Source: an uncultured Slackia sp. (lineage in GTDB: Bacteria; Actinomycetota; Coriobacteriia; Coriobacteriales; Eggerthellaceae). From it: 64,000 nucleotides of DNA. The notes under the pieces are model-generated. The model was not told the origin of the DNA and ran no database searches. It saw only the letters and a list, made by a program, of their open reading frames with translations. The stretch covers positions 62,001-126,000 of the forward strand of contig NZ_CAUHPG010000002.1 in the NCBI RefSeq assembly GCF_959608125.1, read 5' to 3'. The translations under genes were made by a program, and so were the position numbers. Below are positions 35,790 to 44,182 of this stretch, one piece after another (positions within the stretch are counted from its first letter, which is position 1; the number at the start of each line of letters is the position of its first letter).

Positions 35790-35947
35790 GGAAAAATTAG
35801 CGTGCCCGCGCGTCTGCGGACGAAAAGAGCAAAACGCGCGACGAACCCGAGCCGAATATGCGAAACGAACTCGGGCCGAACGCACGAGCAGGATGAAAGA
35901 CACGCGAAGGGACGGCGGATTAAACGCAAACCGCCCCTCGCCGCCCC

Positions 35948-37822
35948 CTATTCGGCAGAACCGCCGAGCTCGCCCTGACAGAATCGCTCGAACTCATCGA
36001 GCGATGCGAACGTGCCGCTTCGCGCCTGGTCGATGAAGTCGACGAGCATGGCCTTGCGCGTCTCATCGTCGACGCTTCCATCGGCGCCGAGCAAAACGCT
36101 GCGAACGGATTCTCCCCCGTCGTCAAGGGCGCGCCAAAGTTTGAGCTCGCTTTTCTTGCGCGCCATGTCCTCAAGAATAGAAGAATCGATCGGCATGTCG
36201 ATCCCGCCATCGTTTCTCTTGATCCAGTATTCCGACCTCAGCTGCATGAGGGAATCGACATATTGCGCGTACGCGCTTTCGAGCTGCGTCGCATCGACCT
36301 GCCCCGCAACCTTCGATTTGAAGCTTTCCACCGCGCGGCCTCCCCCGAAGCCGCCCAGATGCCCGGCGATTCCGCCGAAAAGCCCCTTGCGCCAATTGAG
36401 ATAGGAATCCACGTGAGTTATGCATTGGTCGTAGTACGCATCGATCAAGGGATCGAGTGTTTCTTCCCTGGTTGCGATCAGCTCGTCGAACTTATGCCGA
36501 TACTCTTCGCCGATCGCCTTGTCTTCCAGGTAGTCTTCGAACCCGCCTTCCAGAAAGGCGATTATCTCGTCGGTATGCTTTGCGACGAAGGCGTCGGCGG
36601 CGGTGTATTCTCTCGTGGCCCTTATCTTGGAAGTTTGGGCATCCAGCCATAAAAAGCCACCGGAAAGCGCCAGCCACACCACGCCCACGATCAGAAAGTA
36701 TCCCGCAATGAAAGGCTGGGCGCCGAGGGCACACCCGACGTCATTGCCCGAAACCGTGCGGTCACCCTGGCCGATGACGCGGGCCAAATCGCCACCGTCG
36801 ACCGGGCCGGCAACGCGAACCCGTTCGCCTTCGGCATCGAAATCGCAGCATTCCCTCTGACCAACAGCGCGAACCCGATTGCCGTCATCATCCCAACCAG
36901 CAACGTAAGCCCGCTCATCGCCACCGACCGAACCCCCGCGTTCGCCCCGGCCTCCCTTGAAGACCACGGCTCCGTCGCCGTCCCTGGAGGGAAGCAGCTG
37001 AAATTCGCTTTTCACCTCGTCCCAGGTCAATACGCAGAAGCCGAACTGGCTCACCATGCCCAGAAAGACGGAGACGGCAAGGGCGAACTTCACGATGAAG
37101 GCCGCGAAAAACGACGTTGCCGCGATCTGGCTCAAGCCGTAATTGGTCAGGTTGTTCATGAGCGCCGAGAGCTTGTCCACCTCGCAAAGCAGCGCAGAAG
37201 GCGAACCCTCGAAGGGCCGATACGGGTTGCGAAGCGCGTCAAGCGCGAGAAACTGCCCATCGACGGAAGCCTGCACGGACAGCAGGGCATACGCCAGGCA
37301 AAGCACCACCAGTGCAATGCCGCAGCTCCATTTCATCGCCTTCGCTTTGTGATATGGAAAGCGGAACTGCTGCTTTGCATAGCGGTCGGCGGCAAGAAAC
37401 ACGACATAGTAAAGCGGAACGGCGAACCAGATCAAAACCCAGACAAAATCATCCCAGCGAGGCGCGCCCAAAACGAAGACGAGCCCCGAAAACAGAGCGA
37501 AGCAGAACAGACCGAAAAACCAGATTTTCCATTTTCTGTTGAGCTTCGAGAGGTCTCCGCCCTTGTTGAACATGTCCTGCTTACGAACGCGCCTGATGAC
37601 CACGTAATACAGCGCGCCGATCGCTGCGACGATCGCATACAGAAGAAGCACGAACGGGACGGCGAGCGGCGGTAAGAATGCAGCGCATTTCCCGACAAGC
37701 GTCAGAAAGGCAACCAGCAAAAACGCCTTGATGAAATAGGGAGCGGCGCTGCGCAGACGCGAACCGGGGCCGCGTGCTTGCAGCGCGGACCGAAGCTCGA
37801 AGCCCTTGCCATGATTGAACAT
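35948..37822 (-). CDS. Large multi-pass membrane protein of unknown function
   Basis: 624 residues from ATG 37822 (MFNHGKGFELRSAL), chosen because AAAAGGGGAG lies 8 nt upstream; an ATG at 37858 adds 12 residues. Six to seven hydrophobic segments lie in the first 300 residues (for example FIKAFLLVAFLTLVGKC and SCGIALVVLCLAYALLSV). Next is a Gly/Asp-rich hydrophilic stretch of about 90 residues (residues ~300-390), one more membrane helix (FLIVGVVWLALSGGFLWL) and a ~200-residue soluble, mostly helical C-terminus. I do not recognise the family. The Gly/Asp stretch has a hydrophobic alternative frame (36691-36924), so a compensated frameshift there is worth checking. Confidence 0.75.
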   Translation of the reverse strand: MFNHGKGFELRSALQARGPGSRLRSAAPYFIKAFLLVAFLTLVGKCAAFLPPLAVPFVLLLYAIVAAIGALYYVVIRRVRKQDMFNKGGDLSKLNRKWKIWFFGLFCFALFSGLVFVLGAPRWDDFVWVLIWFAVPLYYVVFLAADRYAKQQFRFPYHKAKAMKWSCGIALVVLCLAYALLSVQASVDGQFLALDALRNPYRPFEGSPSALLCEVDKLSALMNNLTNYGLSQIAATSFFAAFIVKFALAVSVFLGMVSQFGFCVLTWDEVKSEFQLLPSRDGDGAVVFKGGRGERGGSVGGDERAYVAGWDDDGNRVRAVGQRECCDFDAEGERVRVAGPVDGGDLARVIGQGDRTVSGNDVGCALGAQPFIAGYFLIVGVVWLALSGGFLWLDAQTSKIRATREYTAADAFVAKHTDEIIAFLEGGFEDYLEDKAIGEEYRHKFDELIATREETLDPLIDAYYDQCITHVDSYLNWRKGLFGGIAGHLGGFGGGRAVESFKSKVAGQVDATQLESAYAQYVDSLMQLRSEYWIKRNDGGIDMPIDSSILEDMARKKSELKLWRALDDGGESVRSVLLGADGSVDDETRKAMLVDFIDQARSGTFASLDEFERFCQGELGGSAE

Positions 37823-37864
37823 GAAGCCGCTCCCCTTTTCCGACCGAACGCCCGACATTGCGCC

Positions 37865-38224
37865 CTAGCCCACCACGGCGCCGAACGGCAACAGCGAAAG
37901 CTTCGCCATTTTGAAGCTTTGCAGGCCGAACGGAATGGCGATGATGGTGATGCAGCAGGCGATGCCCGCGAACACATAGGCGATTGCCATGGGAACCCCC
38001 GCGAAGATCAGCCAGAAGATATTTGCCACCAGCGACGGAAACCCGCCGCCGTATTCGACGGTTTTGCCGAAGGGCGCAAGGGTGAGGCTTGCCATCTTGA
38101 ACGCCTGGCGGCCCAGCGGAATGCCGACGATGGTGATGTAGAAAAGGCAGCCGACGAGCAACCACCACAGCGCGGTCCAAATGCCGCCGAGCAGAATCCA
38201 AATGATATTGCCGAGAGTTTTCAT
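37865..38224 (-). CDS. YccF domain-containing membrane protein
   Basis: 119 residues made of two YccF repeats. Both hold the pattern of a hydrophobic pair then GIPLGRQAFKMASLTLAPFG (repeat 1) or AIPFGLQSFKMAKLSLLPFG (repeat 2). Start MKTLGNIIWILLGGIWTALWW is typical. The function of YccF proteins is not established. Lies 42 nt upstream of the large membrane protein on the same strand, so the two may be co-transcribed. Confidence 0.9.
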   Translation of the reverse strand: MKTLGNIIWILLGGIWTALWWLLVGCLFYITIVGIPLGRQAFKMASLTLAPFGKTVEYGGGFPSLVANIFWLIFAGVPMAIAYVFAGIACCITIIAIPFGLQSFKMAKLSLLPFGAVVG

Positions 38225-38523
38225 GCGAGATGCCTTTCACGACTTTCGAACGTACGGCACAGTCTATCCGAAACCGACCGCGCAAGTCTTACAAGCCCCC
38301 AACGGTCCAATCCGAACGGTTCCGCATGGCCATACAACCCGCCAGGAAAACAACTTGCAATCATGCAGGCAATCTTCGATTGAGATACCCATCGAAAGCG
38401 CCGCACCCTCCGCTTTCCTCTTGTAAAAAGAAAACGGAGGGAAGCGCGTAAAACAAGCTTCGACGATGGCGCGAATTCGAAGCGCAAAGGACGCAGTAGC
38501 AAGCATTTGCGTTCTATATCGAC
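38225..38523. other. Intergenic region, no feature recognised
   Basis: About 300 bp between the yccF-type start and the EcsC-like stop. I find no convincing promoter, terminator, repeat or small gene. Confidence 0.5.
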
Positions 38524-39621
38524 CTATTTTTTCTTCCGCAACGACCCGAGAAAACCAGCAGCCGCATGAGTGGCTTGGGAAGCCGTCTTGCCGACAAAGC
38601 TCGCCGCCTCAGAAGCAGCTGCACCGATTTTTTGCGCACCGTCAGCCGCAACCGCACCCACCTCTTTCGCGCCTTCGGCGGCGGCAGCTCCCGCCTGCTT
38701 CGCAGCGTCAGTCGCTGCTGTGGCCGCATGCCCCACACCTTCAGACGCCTTAAGAAGGGCATCCGAAACCACGTCTTTGCCCGCGTCCTCGGCATCCACG
38801 GCAATGCCCGACACAGGAAGCGCACGCAAATGCACACGAAGGCGCTCGGCACTCGGCTTAAACGATGCGTACGTCATTCCTCCCGACACCACTCCGCCTA
38901 TGACGGGAACGACTTTCCCAGCCGTTTTCGCAAACGTGCTCTTCGTTACTTGCACTCCCACAGCACCGAGAATCTTTTTCATCAAGGGATACCAAGCAGT
39001 CTTCGTGAGAGCTTTGCGCTCGATCGTCTTAACAACATGAGGCATCGCAATCTCCGCCGCGAAACGCGTGAGGTTCGTGACGGCCGCCCCGACACCAAGC
39101 ATGACGCCCATCAAAATCACAAGCTCAAGAATGGTCTCGTCGTCGATTTCGTCATTGTCGTCAAGAAACGTCTGCCAGCCATAAAGATACGCGAGCTTCT
39201 GTTCAACGCGCAAAACATGAGCGAAGTATTGGGCCAAATCAGCAGGAACGGTGCCGGCAAGAGCAAAGCCTCCGGGAATACCCGCCGCGAAAGAGATGGC
39301 GGAGCATTTCTTCGTTTCAAAATCGATTACGGCACGTGCGGCTTTGTCCACCTGTTCAGGCGTCATGCCTGCAGCAATCGGCGTCGACGCTATCGCCCGT
39401 TCGACGTCCACATCCGAACTATATTTCGCAAGCTCGTTACGGAAGAACTTCTCGCGCTCGACTTTGACACCCGTCAAGGAAATTGCACGACGAACAAGCT
39501 CATATGCAAATTTCTCAGCCGCCGCCTCATCGGAGCTCTCTTCCGACGCCGAACGAGACGCAAGGTCTTCGCCATCCATGCAAACGACATCGTCCGCTTC
39601 GCCCGTTTTCTCTTCAACCAT
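38524..39621 (-). CDS. EcsC-like membrane-associated protein with an alanine-rich tail
   Basis: 365 residues from ATG 39621 behind AAAGGGG. The centre resembles EcsC-family proteins: hydrophobic ISFAAGIPGGFALAGTVPADLAQYFAHVLRVEQKLAYLYGW, ILELVILMGVMLGVGAAV and GKVVPVIGGVVSGGMTYAS. The last ~70 residues are repeats of about 11 residues rich in Ala, Gly, Lys and Glu (AAKQAGAAAAEGAKEVG, AADGAQKIGAAASEA), as in LEA/apolipoprotein-like amphipathic helices. The EcsC link is by pattern only. It is the last gene of the nuclease/immunity array; a 110-nt gap separates it from the SUKH gene. Confidence 0.65.
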   Translation of the reverse strand: MVEEKTGEADDVVCMDGEDLASRSASEESSDEAAAEKFAYELVRRAISLTGVKVEREKFFRNELAKYSSDVDVERAIASTPIAAGMTPEQVDKAARAVIDFETKKCSAISFAAGIPGGFALAGTVPADLAQYFAHVLRVEQKLAYLYGWQTFLDDNDEIDDETILELVILMGVMLGVGAAVTNLTRFAAEIAMPHVVKTIERKALTKTAWYPLMKKILGAVGVQVTKSTFAKTAGKVVPVIGGVVSGGMTYASFKPSAERLRVHLRALPVSGIAVDAEDAGKDVVSDALLKASEGVGHAATAATDAAKQAGAAAAEGAKEVGAVAADGAQKIGAAASEAASFVGKTASQATHAAAGFLGSLRKKK

Positions 39622-39731
39622 CGAATTCCCCTTTCTCATGCATATCATTCAAGCCGCCACATGCAACACCGATGCAAGCAGATCATTGCGTGTCAAAAGC
39701 CTTCGTCCGACAAAGTCGGCGGCCTTGAGAT

Positions 39732-40124
39732 CTAGCTTTTGAGATACTCGAGAAGCGAGTCGGCGGCTTTTTTCGGCTCGCAGCCCGAAGGCACGCTTAA
39801 GAAAACTTCGCCCGCGGCATTCTGCCAGGCAACAACGCCGTCAATACCCAAGCGTTCTATTGCGTACCAGCCATCAGGGACGAAAGGGGCATTCGGCCTT
39901 TCCTCTTTCGTCATTGCAACGACGTCCAGCCTCTCGGATGCTCCCAATCCTGCAATTTCATGTCCGTTGACGCTGCACATTCCTACATGCGCCAAATATT
40001 CCTTATAGTCGCTCGAAAAAGAGAGTCCCAAAGCGTCTTCTGCCTCATAAATCGACCGCTCAGAAACGCCCTTAAGGCCGTAAAAACCAGGCATTTCCTT
40101 TATCGCTTCGACAAATCCACCCAT
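39732..40124 (-). CDS. SMI1/KNR4 (SUKH) family protein, probable immunity protein
   Basis: 130 residues with the SUKH pattern: GVSERSIYEAEDALGLSFSSDYKEYLAHVG, then the strand VNGHEIAGLG, then DGWYAIERLGIDGVVAWQNAAGEVFLSV. No signal peptide or membrane segment. SUKH proteins are the most common immunity proteins of bacterial polymorphic toxins. The start lies 12 nt after the stop of the LHH-nuclease lipoprotein, the standard toxin-then-immunity order, so it should protect the cytoplasm from that nuclease. Confidence 0.88.
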   Translation of the reverse strand: MGGFVEAIKEMPGFYGLKGVSERSIYEAEDALGLSFSSDYKEYLAHVGMCSVNGHEIAGLGASERLDVVAMTKEERPNAPFVPDGWYAIERLGIDGVVAWQNAAGEVFLSVPSGCEPKKAADSLLEYLKS

Positions 40125-40136
40125 TTCGACCTTCCT

Positions 40137-41333
40137 TTATCCCAGCATTTCGGCCATCGCCATCCAAAACTCTTTTCGTTGCTTGGTCCATTCCGACCCG
40201 TGGTCGACATCGGACTCGTCGAAAGAGTGCCAAATTTTATGATTCCCGCCCAAACGATGCTCTTCTGGGGTGAGAATGGCTAATGTGGAATCCTGTTTTT
40301 GCCCCGCATGGTGCAATTCATATGACCTTCCGGTTTTGGGGTCGATTGCGGCCAACCCTTCTTTCATACGTTGCAAATTCGTGCGACCGAATTCGTCTTT
40401 GAATTTCAGGTCTATATCCCTGACCAGCGCCGTCTTGCCGTTGACCATCTTGGGGACAAGTCCCGCGTTTTTACAAATTTCGTATTGCTCCATGCTGCCG
40501 AAAAGCTTTATGACATCCAGCGGATACTCCGACTCCTTTTGAATCTGGGCGACCTGGTTCATGGACAGACCATTCGAGGCGGGACCCTTCAATACGGTGG
40601 TTGCCTTGGCGGCGTCTTTCAGGGCGATGGCCTCCCCGGCACCACCCGCGATCGCGCCGCTTACGGCGCCCCACTTAAAGCCCTCGCCTGCAGCAAGGGA
40701 AGCGTCTTTTATCGCCTCGTCGATGTCTCCTTTTTCCAAGGCTGAAAAAGCGCCCGCAGCTATTCCACCTAGGGCGGCGGACGAAAGCGCCGCTACGGTT
40801 CCTGTTTTCGCCGATACCGCAAATATCATGCTTGCCGCAGGCAATCCCATACCGCCAGTAACGGCCGACACGGTAACGCAGAGCAAAATGACGCCCGAGC
40901 CCACGGAAACATCTTCTATGATCTGGCCAAGCACATCTTCGTACGCCTCGAACGGATGCACGACCGTCTCGCCGTTCTCGCCTAGGGTGAACACATACCT
41001 GCCACCCTGGTAGGCGGCTTCTATCTCATCAAGCGTATACCCGAAGTACACATTCGCCTGAGAGTTGTAAATGAGGTCGTCAATGTATTCCTGCGACCAA
41101 TACACCGCCTCGACGTTTTCGACAAAATAGTCCTCGCCGACCGCCTCAACCAACTGCCCATATACTTTGTCCTGGATATAGCGCGGCAACCCTGGATCGC
41201 TCAGATTGTCGAAGGATGCAGGCTGCTCTTCGATGAAATCGCCGCCACCCGCGCCATCCTCTTCGACGCCACATCCGGGAAGGCATACCGCTATTAGAGA
41301 AATAGCCAGGAAAACGCTGAGGAGCCTTCTCAT
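40137..41333 (-). CDS. Lipoprotein with C-terminal LHH-type HNH nuclease domain, probable polymorphic toxin
   Basis: 398 residues. Residues 1-20 are a lipoprotein signal peptide with lipobox VCLPGC, Cys21 being the lipid-modified residue. Residues ~22-140 are an acidic, unknown ectodomain. Residues ~145-235 are a Gly/Ala-rich, very hydrophobic stretch (SGVILLCVTVSAVTGGMGLPAASM; AALGGIAAGAF), like the pre-toxin regions of polymorphic toxins. The end matches HNH/Endo VII-type LHH nucleases: TGRSYELHHAGQ with Leu340-His341-His342, then EEHRLGGNHKIWHS with further His at 359, 365 and 369. The ATG overlaps the stop of the upstream surface-protein gene by 4 nt and the SUKH gene follows after 12 nt. 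Anchoring by lipid rather than a YeeF/LXG or RHS carrier is unusual. Confidence 0.85.
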   Translation of the reverse strand: MRRLLSVFLAISLIAVCLPGCGVEEDGAGGGDFIEEQPASFDNLSDPGLPRYIQDKVYGQLVEAVGEDYFVENVEAVYWSQEYIDDLIYNSQANVYFGYTLDEIEAAYQGGRYVFTLGENGETVVHPFEAYEDVLGQIIEDVSVGSGVILLCVTVSAVTGGMGLPAASMIFAVSAKTGTVAALSSAALGGIAAGAFSALEKGDIDEAIKDASLAAGEGFKWGAVSGAIAGGAGEAIALKDAAKATTVLKGPASNGLSMNQVAQIQKESEYPLDVIKLFGSMEQYEICKNAGLVPKMVNGKTALVRDIDLKFKDEFGRTNLQRMKEGLAAIDPKTGRSYELHHAGQKQDSTLAILTPEEHRLGGNHKIWHSFDESDVDHGSEWTKQRKEFWMAMAEMLG

Positions 41334-42619
41334 CGGTCCGCCCCCTCTCCGTCATCGCCCAAAAGGCCTTCGCCGGCTTCCGGCAACGAACGAACGGAGA
41401 TTTGACCCTCGATGCCAGACGGCGCCTCTCCATGGATCTTCTTCCGCTTCATTCTTGCGATGGCGAATACCGCAACCACCAATATCGCCAGCAGCAAAGC
41501 CGCAATCGCAACCCATGGGATAGGAAATCCAGTAGAAGCCTCTCCGTTTGCTTCCTCTTTATTCGATTCAGCAGGATCGATGGACGAATCAGGAACCGTT
41601 TCGGCAGCAAGAATCAGCGTGCCATCTTCAGTCACCTCGGCCCCTTGCCCAATCTGCGCCAATACCTCTTCGACAGAAACCGCGTTGACGACAACAGCCT
41701 TGAGAATCCTGTCTTCGCCAACGTAAATGCGCTTCTCCGTGCTCTCTCCCGTGTTGGGGTTTTTGACGGTGACCGTATACACCCCCTCGTCGACGAATTC
41801 AGATCCATCGCCTGCAACGGAATTAAGCCTGACCTCGGTCAGGCCGCTTCCCTCGTCGTTCATGACCTCACGTTTGACAGCAATATCAAGATAATGCGAA
41901 CCTGCCGTGTCAATACGGAATCCGTGAGGAGCAACCGCCCTATCGAAGAGTTCCCCTCCCGTCTCCGTATCGAACAGATAGGCCATGCTGTTGCCGTTTC
42001 GAACCTTGAATTCAAAACTTATTCTGTAATCGTTATATGAAGCGGGAGTCGGAACGAAGAGGAGCTTGTTGTTTTGTTTGATCTCGTAATCGAGAGCGAC
42101 TTCGTAATCGCCCTCCTCGAACAGCTCAATCTGGACACCTTCCCCCTCTTGCGCATTCGCTTCAAGGTAATTGGTGTAAATGATGGGATCGCTCGCGGCG
42201 TTTCGGTGGTCAGTATGGCGAACAATCAGCGTTCCTCGTCCGAAATCCGTTTTCCCCACCTGAAAGCGCTGGTCGAATCCATTTTCATCACGCGATATAG
42301 AAAGCCCCTCGATTCCATTTAGGGAGTCGATATTCTGCTCGAGTTCGAACCATAGGGCAACCTTGTCACCCGTGTTTTTCAGAAACACGGGCACGTCATC
42401 GCCTCCCGTCTTGCTCGTATAGCCCGTCACATAAAATCGCCCAAGCGACCAGCCGAAGTGGGGGTCTTCGCTTGTAATTTCGTTGTCTTCGGAAAAGCCC
42501 GTATCATGCCCGGCATTAACCTCCTCGCCCATGTACCACCCCGAAACCCGACCGTCCAAGCCGCTCGTCTCATCGGCAAACGCCGTCGAGACAGATGCGG
42601 AGCATACCGCCATCACCAA
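41330..42619 (-). CDS. Surface-exposed single-pass membrane protein, signal peptide out of frame
   Basis: 429 residues if read from a TTG at 42619. A beta-rich ectodomain (~350 residues) is followed by a Ser/Glu linker, a membrane helix (WVAIAALLLAILVVAVFAIA) and a basic cytoplasmic tail (RMKRKK). I do not recognise the ectodomain. The N-terminus from the TTG is only a truncated signal peptide ending STAFA-DE. A complete one (MKKWRKAFFLFL...) is obtained from ATG 42653 if one A is removed from the A7 tract at 42644-42650; as written, that ATG leads into another frame. The 3' end overlaps the nuclease lipoprotein start (ATGA), implying coupled translation. Confidence 0.7.
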   Translation of the reverse strand: MVMAVCSASVSTAFADETSGLDGRVSGWYMGEEVNAGHDTGFSEDNEITSEDPHFGWSLGRFYVTGYTSKTGGDDVPVFLKNTGDKVALWFELEQNIDSLNGIEGLSISRDENGFDQRFQVGKTDFGRGTLIVRHTDHRNAASDPIIYTNYLEANAQEGEGVQIELFEEGDYEVALDYEIKQNNKLLFVPTPASYNDYRISFEFKVRNGNSMAYLFDTETGGELFDRAVAPHGFRIDTAGSHYLDIAVKREVMNDEGSGLTEVRLNSVAGDGSEFVDEGVYTVTVKNPNTGESTEKRIYVGEDRILKAVVVNAVSVEEVLAQIGQGAEVTEDGTLILAAETVPDSSIDPAESNKEEANGEASTGFPIPWVAIAALLLAILVVAVFAIARMKRKKIHGEAPSGIEGQISVRSLPEAGEGLLGDDGEGADR

Positions 42620-42643
42620 GAATAAGAAGAACGCCTTCCTCCA

Positions 42644-42653
42644 TTTTTTTCAT
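42644..42653 (-). other. ATG followed by an A7 tract: frameshift or slippage site in a signal-peptide gene
   Basis: On the minus strand ATG (42651-42653) is followed by seven A (42644-42650) and TGGAGG. With six A the frame would read MKKWRKAFFLFLVMAVCSAS and continue into the ORF that ends at 41330; with seven A it goes to the +1 frame. GAAAAGG upstream is a fair ribosome site. Options: phase variation, transcriptional slippage, a real mutation or a sequencing error. Confidence 0.7.
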
Positions 42654-42779
42654 GACAATCAGCCTTTTCAACCTTCCCGAATCACAGGGCTTTTGCTGCG
42701 CGGCAAACTCCGAAAGCCTCCAAAGAGTCATCGTTGGAATTGGCGTTTTCACAGCTTTTCGCACATGGCTGTAAACGAA

Positions 42780-42805
42780 TGGCGGCTCTCCATGGAGAGC
42801 CGCCA
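42780..42805. promoter_or_regulatory. 26-bp perfect palindrome between divergent genes
   Basis: TGGCGGCTCTCCA (42780-42792) is followed directly by TGGAGAGCCGCCA (42793-42805). It lies between the surface-protein gene (minus) and the XRE regulator gene (plus). No T-run follows on either strand, so it looks more like an operator or an RNA hairpin than a terminator. Confidence 0.65.
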
Positions 42806-42833
42806 TAAACGATAACACACATAAACTGGGCGG

Positions 42834-43049
42834 ATGGACAACGCCCGCGAAAAGAAAAGCCTTGGAATGGCAATCAAAGCTGCCAGAGAACGGCAGGGCA
42901 TTTCGCAGCGCCAGTTTGCCATGATGACAGGGACAAGCCGGTCTTATCTCTGGAAGATAGAGTCAGGCTCGGCCGACATCGGCATCGATATCCTCTGCAA
43001 AATAGCCCGCGCGCTCGACGTCAAAGTGAGCGACCTTATCGATTTCTAG
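42834..43049 (+). CDS. XRE-family helix-turn-helix regulator, small
   Basis: 71 residues, a bare lambda-repressor-type HTH. Helices 2-3 are ISQRQFAMMTGTSRSYLWKIESG at about residues 24-46, followed by IDILCKIARALDVKVSDLIDF. No effector domain. It is divergent from the surface-protein/nuclease/SUKH array, and the 26-bp palindrome between them is a natural candidate operator. The ribosome site is poor for ATG 42834 (GGGCGG abuts it), consistent with low expression or a leaderless mRNA. Confidence 0.88.
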   Translation: MDNAREKKSLGMAIKAARERQGISQRQFAMMTGTSRSYLWKIESGSADIGIDILCKIARALDVKVSDLIDF

Positions 43050-43079
43050 CCCCTTTGCCATGCCGGCATCGCATCGCAG

Positions 43080-43952
43080 CTATAGACGGTCAAGATAAAC
43101 CGTAAGTTGCTGCAGCCCAGGATAATAGAAACAGTCGACATGGAAACCTCCGTCGACATGGTCGGCATAGTATGTCTGGTCCGTTTCCGCAGGTTCGGCT
43201 GTAAAACCCATCTCCTTACAGGCGTCGACATACGCATCGAATTCTTCCTGGTCGACGTCAATGGCATCGAAGAAAAACCTCTCGGCGGTATCGTCGATAT
43301 CGACAACAATCATGCCATCGGCCTTAGGCGACATCGTCGCTGGCTCTTCGCTTCCCCATTCGGTCGTGTCGACAACCTTCGAGTTCAGGCTGTACGAATC
43401 GTTTTTGAAATCATACGTTTCCTCGTACATCTTTCCATCGTCGGTCAAAAAGGCGATTCTCATCAAATCAGGTTCGACCGCCTCGAATTGCGCCATGTCG
43501 TTAATGTAAATCGCACCTACCTCAAGCGGTCCTGGAACAGAAGACTCGCCAGAAAGCACAGGGACAGACACCTCGCCCCACATGCCGTTTTTCTTTGCAT
43601 TACCCGCAGGGTCAGTGTTTATTTCCGACTGCATACCCGAGAAGGCAGTCTGAAGTTCTTCCTCGCTCAAATCCTGTTTAACAGCGAAATCGATTCGAAG
43701 ATTGGCTATCGTATAGGCGCTTTTATTCTCATATTGAATGGCAACGCGTCGCTTTCCGTCGACCACGGCATTATCGACCGTCCATGCGATTTCTTCCGCC
43801 TTCACCTCGTCTTTGGCAGGCCCCTTTTTCTCGGCGACGATAGATGGCTCATCAACGACACCTGCATCGGTCCCAGTATTACCATCCGAGCAGGCCGAAA
43901 GAGAGACAGCCAAACCTACCGCAAGCAACACAACCGCCATCTTCGCGTTCAT
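43080..43952 (-). CDS. Lipoprotein of unknown function
   Basis: 290 residues. Signal peptide MNAKMAVVLLAVGLAVSLSAC with lipobox LSAC, Cys21 to be lipidated, then an acidic linker. The mature part has two regions. One is a beta-rich domain near VAIQYENKSAYTIANLRIDFAVKQDL, resembling the extracellular part of other actinobacterial lipoproteins that modulate cell-surface charge, without a clear match. The other is a C-terminal domain with FDAIDVDQEEFDAYVDACKEMGFT. No function assigned. Lies opposite the XRE gene, 3' ends facing, 30 nt apart. Confidence 0.8.
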   Translation of the reverse strand: MNAKMAVVLLAVGLAVSLSACSDGNTGTDAGVVDEPSIVAEKKGPAKDEVKAEEIAWTVDNAVVDGKRRVAIQYENKSAYTIANLRIDFAVKQDLSEEELQTAFSGMQSEINTDPAGNAKKNGMWGEVSVPVLSGESSVPGPLEVGAIYINDMAQFEAVEPDLMRIAFLTDDGKMYEETYDFKNDSYSLNSKVVDTTEWGSEEPATMSPKADGMIVVDIDDTAERFFFDAIDVDQEEFDAYVDACKEMGFTAEPAETDQTYYADHVDGGFHVDCFYYPGLQQLTVYLDRL

Positions 43953-44128
43953 GCGCTCCTCCGTTCTTTACGTGCGAACAAATCGAACACAATTATCAAC
44001 AGGGCGACGAACGATTTCCTCAGTCGCCAACTGAATTATTGGAAGAAAGAAAACGCGAAAAAGCGGATCGCTGGCGCCTGACGCACCTGCACGGGGCAAA
44101 TCCGCTGCGCGCAACTATGTTCAAGCAT

Positions 44129-44160
44129 AAAAAACCGGCATGCGGACTCCCGCATGCCGG
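44129..44160 (-). terminator. Terminator after the Ser/Thr kinase gene
   Basis: CCGGCATGCGG (44135-44145) and CCGCATGCCGG (44150-44160) form an 11-bp stem with a 4-nt loop, then a T-run on the minus strand. Confidence 0.9.
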
Positions 44161-44182
44161 CCTCTTCACCATGCCGGTTTCG

